Below, piece by piece: positions 45,010 to 54,963 of a stretch of 64,000 bases of DNA (positions are counted from its first letter, which is position 1; each line of letters starts with the position of its first letter). The translations under genes and the position numbers were made by a program. Under the pieces are notes generated by a model that searched no databases, had not been told where the DNA came from, and saw nothing but the letters and a program-made list of their open reading frames with translations. The DNA is taken from the NCBI GenBank assembly GCA_002632265.1, contig NQOV01000006.1, positions 1 to 64,000 on the forward strand. The letters run 5' to 3'. Origin of the DNA: Rhodospirillaceae bacterium MC! (GTDB taxonomy: Bacteria; Pseudomonadota; Alphaproteobacteria; MC1).

Positions 45010-46968
45010 TTACTTAAAGTTTTTAAAATATTGAATTGTATGATGTATTAGTCTTAACATACGGTAAGGTAATTTAAGAATTGTAGCAAGTATGGGATGA
45101 TTTAATAATAAATACTGTTTAATCGAAAATAAAGGGCTAACGGGATGATGAATCTCTGCAGGAAGATTAGAATTACTTGCCGAGAAATTCATACCCCTTT
45201 GAAGAAAATGTTCATAAAAAGGTGCTGTTTTAGCAACTTCCCACCAATATATCTCCAATTTTCTAAATGGCTTTAATTCATCGTATGGTTTGCGAGGACC
45301 TGGATAATGTATTACACCTGGTTTGTTTATAGCATTCTGCCAGTCACGGTAAACTTTTACAGATAGATTTTTCCTAAACCTTATCTCTTTTTGCTCTTCC
45401 ATAAAACCCGCCCAAATATTCCATCGAGTATCTATAATTTTAATTTTATCTTTAAAAGAAATATTTAAAATATCTTGATCCACAAATGGATGATACTTAT
45501 TTAGCATTTTAAACCATTGATGTTGGATTTTATTCTTTCTTATATAATCAAGATTTAATAATAAAACTCCTGCATTAAAGTATGTATCTGGATTAAGTTT
45601 ATTCTTATTAAAAAATTTATTGACAGTGTATAGTAGTTTACCGTCAAGTAGAATCTTATGATTATGACGTAACAAAACTTTCATCATTAATTCAGGTACT
45701 GCTCCGACAGCTAAATTTGTAAGATCTATATCATACATTTTTTTTAAATTATCACATACAATTACATCCCCATCTAAATAAATAATTTTTTCAACATTCG
45801 GTAAAATATCTGGTATAAACAATCTTGAAAAAGTATCTACAGTATAGTGTGTAATATCAGGCATAAGGAAAAGCAATGCTTTATAATTTGTTATATCTAG
45901 ACAAATAATTTTTAAATTAGGAAAACTTTTTTCTAAATCAATCATTATTTCAAGAATACTCATAGCATCATTATTTTGGCAATCTTGATCAATATTTCTA
46001 GTTAAACAATATATATTATATTGATCATTAGGGTTTGCATTATCCATTATAGACTTTATAATAACGCAATTGTGTGGTAAGTAATTTAAATTAAAACATA
46101 ATGCTATATTAATCGTATCATTATTATTTTGAATTAGCTCGTTATAATTATAATTCATAACAAGTGAGTTATTAATATACGTACGTTGTAAATACTTTAT
46201 TTTTTTATTATCATGATGTTTAATAAATAATTGCAATAACCTTTCCCCAATATATCCACAAGCTCTTGCTTGGTATTCTATCCGTAAATCTAAGTCTGCT
46301 ACAATTTCAAATTCGTGAAGTATTGTAAATAAAAAGTCAGAATATTCATTAAATAAATCCTTTTTCATTATAAACATATTAAAAGGCGATATCTTTTCAT
46401 CTTTTAGTAAAGATGAAAATTCCTTATAATATTCAGGATACTTATCTTGTATAATTTTTTTTATAATAGAAATATCCTTACTTTCATGAATACTGCTATA
46501 ATGTTTTAAAACATTAGGCAATGTCTCCTCTTGATTCGCAACAATAATATCAGCACTATCTATACATTTAGTGATATTTTCCATATTAATATTTTCTTTA
46601 TATGAATCATCGATGTAATAATTATGATATACCATACCTGCATCATCTAATGATGAACTTATATCGCCATTATATTCATCAACAGTCTTTAAAGCGTCTT
46701 CGCTAAAATTAAAGTGTCTTCTGTAGTGCATAAATCCTATATAATCATAATCACTGTCATTTTTCCATGCCCAATATTGAGCAGTTAACTCGCTATACAT
46801 GTAGTTTTTATCTGAAATATTATCACCTGTATCATCACCGATCATGGGTAATTTAACATCTGCGGTAGCTCTACCACATTGTATTGGTGTTATAATATCA
46901 TTTTCAATAATATCCCATGGTTTAAAATATGATGTGAAAATTTTTATTTTTGGTTCTGAAGTGTTCAT
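45010..46968 (-). CDS. Two-domain glycosyltransferase, DUF4422 plus GT8 (copy B)
   Basis: 652 residues, same domain order as copy A. DUF4422 has the usual GFMHYRRHFNF. The GT8 part has IIYLDGDVIVCDNLKK with DxD, TYFNAGVLLLNLDYI and FVDQDILNISFKDKI. Copy A lacks the His-Tyr of the HYRR motif, so this copy looks the more canonical. It follows the UDP-galactopyranose mutase gene after 6 bp, so both probably share one transcript and may use UDP-galactose-type donors. Confidence 0.87.
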   Translation of the reverse strand: MNTSEPKIKIFTSYFKPWDIIENDIITPIQCGRATADVKLPMIGDDTGDNISDKNYMYSELTAQYWAWKNDSDYDYIGFMHYRRHFNFSEDALKTVDEYNGDISSSLDDAGMVYHNYYIDDSYKENINMENITKCIDSADIIVANQEETLPNVLKHYSSIHESKDISIIKKIIQDKYPEYYKEFSSLLKDEKISPFNMFIMKKDLFNEYSDFLFTILHEFEIVADLDLRIEYQARACGYIGERLLQLFIKHHDNKKIKYLQRTYINNSLVMNYNYNELIQNNNDTINIALCFNLNYLPHNCVIIKSIMDNANPNDQYNIYCLTRNIDQDCQNNDAMSILEIMIDLEKSFPNLKIICLDITNYKALLFLMPDITHYTVDTFSRLFIPDILPNVEKIIYLDGDVIVCDNLKKMYDIDLTNLAVGAVPELMMKVLLRHNHKILLDGKLLYTVNKFFNKNKLNPDTYFNAGVLLLNLDYIRKNKIQHQWFKMLNKYHPFVDQDILNISFKDKIKIIDTRWNIWAGFMEEQKEIRFRKNLSVKVYRDWQNAINKPGVIHYPGPRKPYDELKPFRKLEIYWWEVAKTAPFYEHFLQRGMNFSASNSNLPAEIHHPVSPLFSIKQYLLLNHPILATILKLPYRMLRLIHHTIQYFKNFK

Positions 46969-46974
46969 AATAGT

Positions 46975-48126
46975 TTATCTTTCTTGCAAATTGTTTAAAA
47001 AGTCTAAAGCTTGTTTGATAGATTTATCCATATCTAAATATTCATATTGTGCTAGCCGACCTCCAAAGTGAATATTTTTAAGTTTTTTGGTTTCTTCTTT
47101 ATATTTATTTGCTAATGCTTGGTTTGTTTCATTGTTAATTGGGTAGAATGGATTGTTACCGTCGTCAAATTTAGAGAATTCCTTATAAACTACAGTTTGA
47201 TTATTAATAAATTCATCGCTATTCGGGTAAAAATGTTTTGGCTCGCATATCCTTGTATATGGGTATTGTTCTTCCACATAACTCATTAATATAGTACCTT
47301 GATAGTCTTGGACATTATGTAATTCTTTTTGAAATGTAACAGTTCTATATTCTAACTTACCAAGTTTATAATTGAAATAACGATCTATTGGCCCGGTATA
47401 TATTGTATAAACATCATCAGATAAAGAATCTCGCACTTCAAAGTAGTCGGTATTTAATTTAATAGTTATATTTTTATGGTCTAGAATATTTTTAAACATA
47501 TGAGCATAGCCATATTTTGGCATGGCTATATGTGTATCAAAATAATAACAAGAATTATAATTATTTCGCACTGGTAATCTTTTGATAATGGAAGCGGGCA
47601 AATCCTTTGGATCTTTTTCCCACTGTTTTGCCACGTATCCTTTAATAAACGCCTCATATAATGGTCGACCTATTAATGAAATACTCTGTTCTTCTAAATT
47701 TTTAGGATTTTCATAATATTCTTTTTTATGTTCTTTTGCCATAAATTTTTCTAATTCACAAGGTTTTAAATTTACATCGTAAAATTGATTTATAAGAGCC
47801 AAATTAAATGGCAATGGGTATATTTTATCTTTATATTGTGCCATATAATTAAATTGAAAGTCATTAAATTCTGTATATTGATTCACATATGCCCATACGT
47901 CTTCCATACTAGTATGAAAAATATGTGGTCCGTATCTATGAGTTAAGATATTAGTATCTTGATCTCTTTCATCAAAACAATTACCACCAATGTGATCTCT
48001 TTTTTCAATTATTGTTACTTTTTTATTATGTACTTCTGCTAATTCTCTAGCAATAATTGAACCATAAAGACCAGCACCAACAATAACAATTTCTTGAGAG
48101 CTTAGTATGCTTTTTTTAACTACCAT
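46975..48126 (-). CDS. glf: UDP-galactopyranose mutase
   Basis: 383 residues, the family length. This FAD enzyme converts UDP-galactopyranose to UDP-galactofuranose. The dinucleotide motif is VIVGAGLYGSIIARELAE, followed by the IGGNCFDERD and HRYGPHIFHTS blocks, and RYFNYKLGKLEYRTV in the substrate region. The C-terminal GGRLAQYEYLDMDKSIKQAL is typical. It starts 3 bp after the aldo/keto reductase stop on the same strand. Confidence 0.96.
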   Translation of the reverse strand: MVVKKSILSSQEIVIVGAGLYGSIIARELAEVHNKKVTIIEKRDHIGGNCFDERDQDTNILTHRYGPHIFHTSMEDVWAYVNQYTEFNDFQFNYMAQYKDKIYPLPFNLALINQFYDVNLKPCELEKFMAKEHKKEYYENPKNLEEQSISLIGRPLYEAFIKGYVAKQWEKDPKDLPASIIKRLPVRNNYNSCYYFDTHIAMPKYGYAHMFKNILDHKNITIKLNTDYFEVRDSLSDDVYTIYTGPIDRYFNYKLGKLEYRTVTFQKELHNVQDYQGTILMSYVEEQYPYTRICEPKHFYPNSDEFINNQTVVYKEFSKFDDGNNPFYPINNETNQALANKYKEETKKLKNIHFGGRLAQYEYLDMDKSIKQALDFLNNLQER

Positions 48127-48128
48127 AG

Positions 48129-49154
48129 TTATTTGTACCTATTATGAATAGCTTCAATTTCAAGTAGGGTTTCATCAGTTAATTCAATATTGACAGCATT
48201 TATATTATTTTTTAAGTGTTCAAGCTTTGTGCCTGCAACTATTGTACTTCCCATAAAACTACGGTGCATTACCCAAGAAAGAGCAAGTTCTGCAGGTGTA
48301 ATATTCAGGCTATTTGCAAGCTCCACATAATCTTTGATTAGAAAATTCCCAGAACCCTTCTCCGATATATAGTTATTTTTTTTATGTTTTGACCAATTAT
48401 CATAACGACTATCCTTTTGAGTCTTTAATAAATGCTTACCAGTTAACAACCCCCCAGCAAGAGGAGAAAATGCTAAAACAGGTGTATGTTCACGAATGGA
48501 AGCTTCAGCAATATCTGTATCAATTTTTCTAGTCAATAAATTATATTCATTTTGTACAGTTAGAGGTTTAATCAAATTTAGCTCCCTAGAAATAGCACAA
48601 AATTTTGTTATTCCCCAAGCTGTTTCATTACATAAACCGTATGCTTGTATTTTGCCTTCTTTAATTAAGTCATTACAGGTTTTTATAATATTAACCATCA
48701 CATCTTCATCTGCTTTAATGTCATCCGATGTAATTTTATCAGGATTTACAGAGCGAGTAGGATAATGAATTTGAAATATGCCCAATGAATTTAAGTGCAT
48801 TCTTTCTAGACTACCATTTACAGCATCGATTATGTTAGATGGAGTTTTCCCTAAACCTTCTCTTATCCAATTAGAAAATTGACCTGTAGCCATTTTAGTA
48901 GCTATTAAAACATCATCTTTTTTACTAGGATTCTCTTTAAAGTAGTTTCCTATAACCACCTCTGTAGAACCATATGTATCTTTATTAGCAGGAACTGTAT
49001 AAACTTCAGCGGTATCCCATAGATTGATTCCCAAGTCATTCGCTAAAGATATTTGATCAAACGCATCTTTTTGGCTAACCGTACCACCCCAAAGCATAGT
49101 TCCTAATGATACCTTACTTATTTCAGGACCATTGTTTAGTGTTGTATATTTCAT
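48129..49154 (-). CDS. Aldo/keto reductase
   Basis: 341 residues of the AKR family (Tas-like branch). A TIM barrel binding NADPH: it begins GPEISKVSLGTMLWGG, has the catalytic Asp and Tyr in NLWDTAEVYTVP, the Lys in VLIATKMATG and the His in FQIHYPTRS. Substrate unknown; as the first gene of the glycan operon it may act on a sugar, or be a general reductase. It has a sigma-70 promoter at 49246-49275. Confidence 0.9.
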   Translation of the reverse strand: MKYTTLNNGPEISKVSLGTMLWGGTVSQKDAFDQISLANDLGINLWDTAEVYTVPANKDTYGSTEVVIGNYFKENPSKKDDVLIATKMATGQFSNWIREGLGKTPSNIIDAVNGSLERMHLNSLGIFQIHYPTRSVNPDKITSDDIKADEDVMVNIIKTCNDLIKEGKIQAYGLCNETAWGITKFCAISRELNLIKPLTVQNEYNLLTRKIDTDIAEASIREHTPVLAFSPLAGGLLTGKHLLKTQKDSRYDNWSKHKKNNYISEKGSGNFLIKDYVELANSLNITPAELALSWVMHRSFMGSTIVAGTKLEHLKNNINAVNIELTDETLLEIEAIHNRYK

Positions 49155-49245
49155 AAAGTCTCAATTATTCCCATTTAAAGTAAAATTTGGTTCTTGACTG
49201 ATTTAGATAAAAAAGTTTACACGATGTCATCCACTATATTATGGC

Positions 49246-49275
49246 ATGATATCACAATTAAAGTCTATAAGTCAA
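49246..49275 (-). promoter_or_regulatory. Promoter of the reductase-glf-glycosyltransferase operon
   Basis: TTGACT (49270-49275) and TATCAT (49246-49251), 18-bp spacer, minus strand. The four genes downstream are spaced by 3 to 22 bp and probably share this promoter. The rest of the gap up to 49522 is AT-rich, with no gene seen. Confidence 0.5.
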
Positions 49276-49522
49276 GTATATTTTTTTGAGCTACTTCTCA
49301 CACATTTTTACTAGGATTTTTTGAAATAATTCTCAATCATAACAAAATTAATTTTAAATGTAGCGGATTCGTCATTCCCTACGAATCCATCTCACACACA
49401 CATCTTCATAAATGAAAAATTATTTGGCTCTTGACTTAGTTAAATAAAGCATGCTAAACTAGCCAGTAATAAGTTATATTTACACTATAATTTTTCACAT
49501 TTCAATTATTAGAGAATTCTCC

Positions 49523-50344
49523 ATGAATATGAATATAAAAAATAAAATACTATTTCCCTTTTGCTTATTGGCAGTTATTCCACTTTTTAGTTGTCTAGAT
49601 AAAGATTCACAAGAGGCACAAGAAAACCTTGAATTTAATCGCAAGTTAGCCACGACTTTAAGCACTATTATGGGTGATAGTATTAAGATATTCAATACTA
49701 CGCTTTCTCAAACTGAAAAGATGAATATTAATCCAGCCCTTGCACCAGACTATACAGGCCATAAATTATTTAAGTGGATACCCAATGAAAAAGATGTAAA
49801 AAATCCAGCAGTAGCCTTACATAAAATGTATGATGATATTATAAAAGCTCATCCAGGTATTAATATGATCACTGTGGGGTATGAAAATGATCATCTTTTA
49901 ATGAGTGGTACATTGGTGGCACTTAAAAATTTCTATCCAACAAAACGCCCATGGTATATTAAGGCGAAAGCTAACAAAAATAAACTTATTATATCAGATC
50001 CTTACACTACCAGACATACTAATGTAAGCCTTACTAAGCAATCGGCAGATGGAAAATTTGTTCTAACTATAGATGTGGATATATCAAAATTTGCGGGAAG
50101 TGTTAAGTATTATGATCCTTACACAGATAAAATATTTCTAATAGATAAATCAGATCATCATGTAGCATTTTCTAATGTTCGAGATATGATAGGAAAATAT
50201 AGCAAGCTCTATAAAAAGAAACCTAACATGAGGCATAATTCTAGCTATCAGGGATATTTCCTAAATAAAACCCCAATTGCCCATACAAACTGGGAATTAT
50301 ATACCATGATTGGACGAGAGGATATTTATAACACGTCCTACTAG
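49523..50344 (+). CDS. Lipoprotein with a single Cache sensor domain
   Basis: 273 residues. It begins with a lipoprotein signal ending FSC (Cys near residue 24). Residues of about 110-220 match a Cache ligand-binding domain as found in chemoreceptors: INMITVGYENDHLLMSG, then PTKRPWYIKAKANKNKLIIS, DPYTTR and VLTIDVDISKF. Chemoreceptors would continue into a membrane helix and signalling domain; here the protein ends after the sensor. It may be a truncated receptor or a free extracytoplasmic binding protein. Its end overlaps cysG by 48 bp, tail to tail. Confidence 0.75.
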   Translation: MNMNIKNKILFPFCLLAVIPLFSCLDKDSQEAQENLEFNRKLATTLSTIMGDSIKIFNTTLSQTEKMNINPALAPDYTGHKLFKWIPNEKDVKNPAVALHKMYDDIIKAHPGINMITVGYENDHLLMSGTLVALKNFYPTKRPWYIKAKANKNKLIISDPYTTRHTNVSLTKQSADGKFVLTIDVDISKFAGSVKYYDPYTDKIFLIDKSDHHVAFSNVRDMIGKYSKLYKKKPNMRHNSSYQGYFLNKTPIAHTNWELYTMIGREDIYNTSY

Positions 50345-51682
50345 GATTAAAGACGGATTTTTAAATTCATGGTTAGCGTAATCCTTATGGATATTTTCTA
50401 AGGTGCTGTAATACTCCCTATGTTCGGATGTTGTGCCGTTTTCGATTATGGCTATGGGAGTTGTTGGGGCGAAGTTCTGTTCTTGGAGTTTCTGCCCTAT
50501 GTTATGAAGATAGCGGATACTCATATAAAAAACTATTGTTTCATTGGGATCAAGATATTGCCATTTTTTATTATCGTTTATGTCATCCTTATAGATAGTC
50601 ATAACCTTAATACTTGAAGATACGCCTTTTAATGTTAGAGGAAATTTAGCTTGAGCCGTACATCCGCTCATGGCACTTATTCCTGGGATGAGTTCATAGG
50701 CGGTATTTGTTTCCTTTGCTATGTTGATCTCGTCGCCCACACGAGAAAACACCGCAGTATCGCCACCTTTTACTCGAGCTACGATTTTGTTATTAGCCAC
50801 ATGCTTACGTATGAGATCGTTGATGTTTTCTTGTTGCATGAGCTTATCGCCACGCTTTTTTCCCACGTATATTTTAAGGGCTTCTGATCTTGCATAGAAA
50901 TTTAAGATATCTTTGGGGATTAGGCGATCGTATAAGATTACATCGGCTTTAGCTATGGCGTGTATGGCTTTTAGCGTGATATTTTCAGGATCGCCACTAC
51001 CAACGCCGATCAAATATAATTTTGCTTGGGCGTGCTGGTTATTCATATATCCTTGCAAGCATTCATCCAATAGGCTTTGTAAGGATTGGGATTTTTTGCT
51101 TGCTGTTAACTCTAGGAAATCATACCAAAATAAACGGCGAGCTTGCGAATCCTTAAGCTTAGATTTCACAAGATCACGCTTATTTCCCATAAAATCTAGG
51201 AGATTATCATGGGAAAAATTCAAGATAGATTCCAACTTAGCTTTCAGCCAACGAGCAAATGCAGGCGATTTGCCATTGGTTGAGATAGAGACTTGGAGAT
51301 CATTTCTTTTAACAACCGCAGGTAAATGGAATGTGCTTAAACTACTATTATCGACAATATTTAACAGAATATTTGTGCCATATACTTGCTGATGAATATG
51401 CTTATTTAGCTGGTCATTATTACAAGCTACTACAACTATAAACCATTCTAATAATTTAGTTTTATCAGAAAAGAGATTGTTATAATCATCTTGAATATAC
51501 TTAACATTTTCCCGAGCAATCACTTCCTTAAACTCATGGATAACATCTTTGGCAACGATTGTAATATTCTGACTATAATCCTTAAAAAACATATACTTAG
51601 CCATAGCTATTTGCCCACCACCAACGATGAGTATCTTATGCCACGCTTGAATATTCAATGAAATTTGCGTTGTCTTTGTCAT
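50297..51682 (-). CDS. cysG: Siroheme synthase
   Basis: About 461 residues. Trifunctional enzyme: N-terminal precorrin-2 dehydrogenase/ferrochelatase (KILIVGGGQIAMAKYMFF) and C-terminal uroporphyrinogen III methyltransferase (YLIGVGSGDPENITLKAI, ADVILYDRLIP, ARVKGGDTAVFSRVGDE). It supplies siroheme for CysI, whose gene is directly upstream. ATG 51682 is chosen as it matches the short leader of relatives; GTG 51703 is an alternative. The methyltransferase GGDP(F/I)FGRG motif is altered to GGDTAVFSRV. Confidence 0.9.
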   Translation of the reverse strand: MTKTTQISLNIQAWHKILIVGGGQIAMAKYMFFKDYSQNITIVAKDVIHEFKEVIARENVKYIQDDYNNLFSDKTKLLEWFIVVVACNNDQLNKHIHQQVYGTNILLNIVDNSSLSTFHLPAVVKRNDLQVSISTNGKSPAFARWLKAKLESILNFSHDNLLDFMGNKRDLVKSKLKDSQARRLFWYDFLELTASKKSQSLQSLLDECLQGYMNNQHAQAKLYLIGVGSGDPENITLKAIHAIAKADVILYDRLIPKDILNFYARSEALKIYVGKKRGDKLMQQENINDLIRKHVANNKIVARVKGGDTAVFSRVGDEINIAKETNTAYELIPGISAMSGCTAQAKFPLTLKGVSSSIKVMTIYKDDINDNKKWQYLDPNETIVFYMSIRYLHNIGQKLQEQNFAPTTPIAIIENGTTSEHREYYSTLENIHKDYANHEFKNPSLILVGRVINILSSNHGI

Positions 51683-51731
51683 TACAGTATTTAGATTCCC
51701 CACTACTCACATTCTACCTTAGCATAGAGTT

Positions 51732-53390
51732 TTAATTTTCGAACATTAGGGTTTCGTGGCAATAATCTCCGAAAGAAAGCTTGTCTTTTTCTAGGCTGTA
51801 GTCTTTGAATAGGGATTGAAGTTCTTTTAAAACGTCATCTTCATGGATATTGCTTTTATAGAGTTTTCCCAATCTTGTCCCCTTATCATTTCCACCTAGC
51901 CATAGACTGTATATGTTAGGATAAACACCAGTTAAGCCTATTTCTGCACTATAGGTCCTAGCACAGGCATTGGGACAACCGCTGACTCTGATAGATAATT
52001 GTTTATCGCCGATATTGGTTTTTTCTTGAATTTCTTGGATATTCTTTACGAATGTAGACAAGAAACGACTTGATTCCGATAAAGCTAAAGGACAAGAAGG
52101 CAAGCCATTACAAGCTAAAGCGATTTGCTCATTTTGTGTAAAGTACTCATTTTTGACATTATATTTAGCTAATATTTCATCCACTTGTTTTTTATTATCT
52201 GGTAGGATTTCCACAATACGGATATTTTTTTGTCCAGTAACTCGAATGTTAGCCAATTTCAATTTGGTAATTTCCAATAAGGCACTAATGGCTTTATAAT
52301 CTTGATAATCTTCCAAATATCCCTTTTGTAAAAAGATAGTTTTAGACCATGTATTATTTGTATCCACCACCCATTCAAGATTATCGTTGCGTTCTGTTAG
52401 GTCAAACTCTTTGATTTCTTGTAATTCGAAATCAAGATTTTTCGCTACTTCGCTTTTAAAAGTGTTAAATCCCATATCTCGAATGGTATATTTAACACGA
52501 GCTTGGTTTCTATCGGAACGATTACCATTATCACGTTGAACTTTAGCAATTTCCATGACCGTTTGCAAGATCTGATCCTTTTCCACGTAGGCGAAAGGTT
52601 TTGCCAGTTGGGCATATGTGTCGATATTATCGTACATAACTCCCATACCGCCACCGATAAGAACATTATATCCCATAAGTTTTGAGTTAGTTTCATCACT
52701 ATGAACCGCAATAATGGCGATATCGTTGGTTAAAGCGTCCACTTCATTATGTGGCGGTATTGTGATAGCAATTTTTAATTTTCGTGGTAATAAATTAGTG
52801 CCGTAGAATTTATTATCTTCTGTGTTTTCAGACTTTTTATCTAGGAATATTTCGTTGTATGGACTGCTTTTATATTCAAACATATCCGCCATTTCATAAA
52901 CCATCTTGCTAATCTGATCGAATTCTTTAGAGCAACTTGAATAGGAACACAAAGCAATATTCGCCACCAGATCGCCACCAACACCTGATTTTATATTCAC
53001 AGTATCCAATAACTGGAGAGTTTTTTTCATGGTTGGTTTAGTGATTCCGTATATTTGGAATGTTTGACGGTTAGATATCTTAAGCCCAGCTAAAGAACTT
53101 GCAGATTGTAAATTAACAGCGTCAAATACAGTAGTGAATTCTTCAGCAGTAAAATAACCTGTAGGATGTACCAAACGAGCCTTATAATGATAGTCCATTT
53201 CTAGCTTTTTGTGTTCTCGAATTAGACGTCTGTCTCGGTTATCCTGCATATACAGACCGAAGTTTTTAGCTACGCTATAGCTTTCATTGTCCATGGTTTG
53301 AGTGATGCGATTTTCGATCTCATTGGCAATGTTTGATTTCAAACCGTTACTATTTTCTTTTGCGTGTTCTATGGGGGTTTTATTAGTCAT
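51732..53390 (-). CDS. cysI: Sulfite reductase hemoprotein subunit
   Basis: 552 residues. It reduces sulfite to sulfide at a siroheme/4Fe-4S centre. The four cluster cysteines are in CNGLPSC and SGCPNAC (CX5C and CX3C) near residues 428 and 475. The sulfite-binding arginine regions (HPTGYFTAEEF, RQTFQIYGI) are present. It starts 2 bp after the CysJ-like gene and is followed by cysG, giving a compact cysJ-cysI-cysG unit. Confidence 0.95.
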   Translation of the reverse strand: MTNKTPIEHAKENSNGLKSNIANEIENRITQTMDNESYSVAKNFGLYMQDNRDRRLIREHKKLEMDYHYKARLVHPTGYFTAEEFTTVFDAVNLQSASSLAGLKISNRQTFQIYGITKPTMKKTLQLLDTVNIKSGVGGDLVANIALCSYSSCSKEFDQISKMVYEMADMFEYKSSPYNEIFLDKKSENTEDNKFYGTNLLPRKLKIAITIPPHNEVDALTNDIAIIAVHSDETNSKLMGYNVLIGGGMGVMYDNIDTYAQLAKPFAYVEKDQILQTVMEIAKVQRDNGNRSDRNQARVKYTIRDMGFNTFKSEVAKNLDFELQEIKEFDLTERNDNLEWVVDTNNTWSKTIFLQKGYLEDYQDYKAISALLEITKLKLANIRVTGQKNIRIVEILPDNKKQVDEILAKYNVKNEYFTQNEQIALACNGLPSCPLALSESSRFLSTFVKNIQEIQEKTNIGDKQLSIRVSGCPNACARTYSAEIGLTGVYPNIYSLWLGGNDKGTRLGKLYKSNIHEDDVLKELQSLFKDYSLEKDKLSFGDYCHETLMFEN

Positions 53391-53392
53391 AA

Positions 53393-54775
53393 TTATAATA
53401 CATCCTTTTGCAATCTGCCTTCATCTAAGAAGTCAATTAATTTATCATTAGCCTGTTCTTTAGTGATATTATAGAATTCGGAAAAAATCTCCACAAGTGC
53501 TTTATGTATGAACTCATAGACTTTTGCCGAACCACATACATATATGCAAGCTCCATTTTCTATCCATTTCATGAATTCTGCTTTTTCTTCTAAAATACGA
53601 TCTTGAACGAAGATCAAAAGATCTTGATCATGAGACCATGCTAAGCTTATATTATGTAAATTATCACTTGCCTTAGCGTCGATCCATTCTTGTTGATACA
53701 AGAAATCGCAAGTCATATGCTCATTCCCAAATATCAGCCAGTTTTTGCCATTACCGTCGGTTTCAACGCGATCTTGTAAGAATCCACGCATGGGAGCAAT
53801 ACCCGTACCAATGGAAATCATAATGATATCAGTGTCTTTTTTCGGTAATCTAAACATGGTATTTTGACGGATAAAGCCATCCACTTCATCGCCAACCTTA
53901 AGATCATTCAGATAGTTAGAACATAAACCTTTAACAAGCTTACCATTTTCATCTTTATAGACCAATCTACCAACAGTAACATGAACTTCATTGGGATAAG
54001 CACGTTGTGAAGATGAAACAGAATATAAACGTGGATTTTTATCCTGATGAGGATTTCGCTTCTCATCCATGGGAGGCATAACACCAAAGGAATCCCCTGC
54101 CACATAGCTTAAGGATTCTGGCAAGGCAAAACTAATAAATCTTGTTTCCTTAGGCGACGGTTCGTCATGGAGATTGATAATTTCTTTTACCTTAAATTTT
54201 ACAGGCTCTTTGGAGCTGTATCCTAAACCGTCTTTAATGTCTTCGACTTCATCTTCGTCCTGATCGTCTCCCATGAGAGTACTAGCTTCGTAAGGGTTGG
54301 GATTTTTAGTATCGATAATAATATCTTCTGCTATTTTTTGAAATGTTTCATCCATGATACTATTAAAATCAACATTAAATTTCACATCTGGGGAAACTTT
54401 AGTAAAATTTAATCTCTCAAACTCATCGCCCAGCACATCCACAGAGTTACAAAATTTACTATAACTCTTGTCGCCTAAACCGACGATAGAATAGAAGATG
54501 TTTTTATTTCCCTCTATGGATTCCAAAAGGGATGTATAAAAGTTTTGTGCCATATCAGGCAACTGGCCCTCGCCAAAGGTGGAACTCACAAAGATATTAT
54601 ATTGACCTAAAGCACTCATGGAATACAATGTGTCCACATCTATTTTTAATATTGATTTAAATTTTACTCTTAAGCCATTTTGTTTAAGCTTTTTTTGCAA
54701 TGTTATGGCAACTGCTTTAGCATTACCGCTGGATGTTGCAAAAAATATATTGACAGTTTTTACACTAGGATTCAT
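53393..54775 (-). CDS. cysJ: Compact sulfite reductase flavoprotein (CysJ-like)
   Basis: About 460 residues, against about 600 in typical CysJ. The FMN domain (FFATSSGNAKAVA, STFGEGQLPD, GLGDKSY) is complete. The FAD domain runs from YVAGDSFGVMPP almost at once into RLYSVSSS; the helical connecting region of some 150 residues that normally lies between is missing. The NADPH domain (SIGTGIAPMRGFLQDR, YVCGSAKVY) is intact. ATG 54775 has GGGGG ahead. It should pass electrons from NADPH to CysI. It lies 173 bp after narI. Confidence 0.85.
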   Translation of the reverse strand: MNPSVKTVNIFFATSSGNAKAVAITLQKKLKQNGLRVKFKSILKIDVDTLYSMSALGQYNIFVSSTFGEGQLPDMAQNFYTSLLESIEGNKNIFYSIVGLGDKSYSKFCNSVDVLGDEFERLNFTKVSPDVKFNVDFNSIMDETFQKIAEDIIIDTKNPNPYEASTLMGDDQDEDEVEDIKDGLGYSSKEPVKFKVKEIINLHDEPSPKETRFISFALPESLSYVAGDSFGVMPPMDEKRNPHQDKNPRLYSVSSSQRAYPNEVHVTVGRLVYKDENGKLVKGLCSNYLNDLKVGDEVDGFIRQNTMFRLPKKDTDIIMISIGTGIAPMRGFLQDRVETDGNGKNWLIFGNEHMTCDFLYQQEWIDAKASDNLHNISLAWSHDQDLLIFVQDRILEEKAEFMKWIENGACIYVCGSAKVYEFIHKALVEIFSEFYNITKEQANDKLIDFLDEGRLQKDVL

Positions 54776-54963
54776 AATATTTACCCCCATTTATTTATTT
54801 TTTATGTTTTATGTTTTATTTTGTTTACGTATAGCTTACAGCAATTCATATTTCATTATATCACCTTTCCATTAAAATTATTTTAAAAAATTAATGGAAA
54901 GTGCAAAATAAAGAGTGAAAAATAAGTGCTTAAGAACGCTAATTTTTCACACCTCGCCCATAT

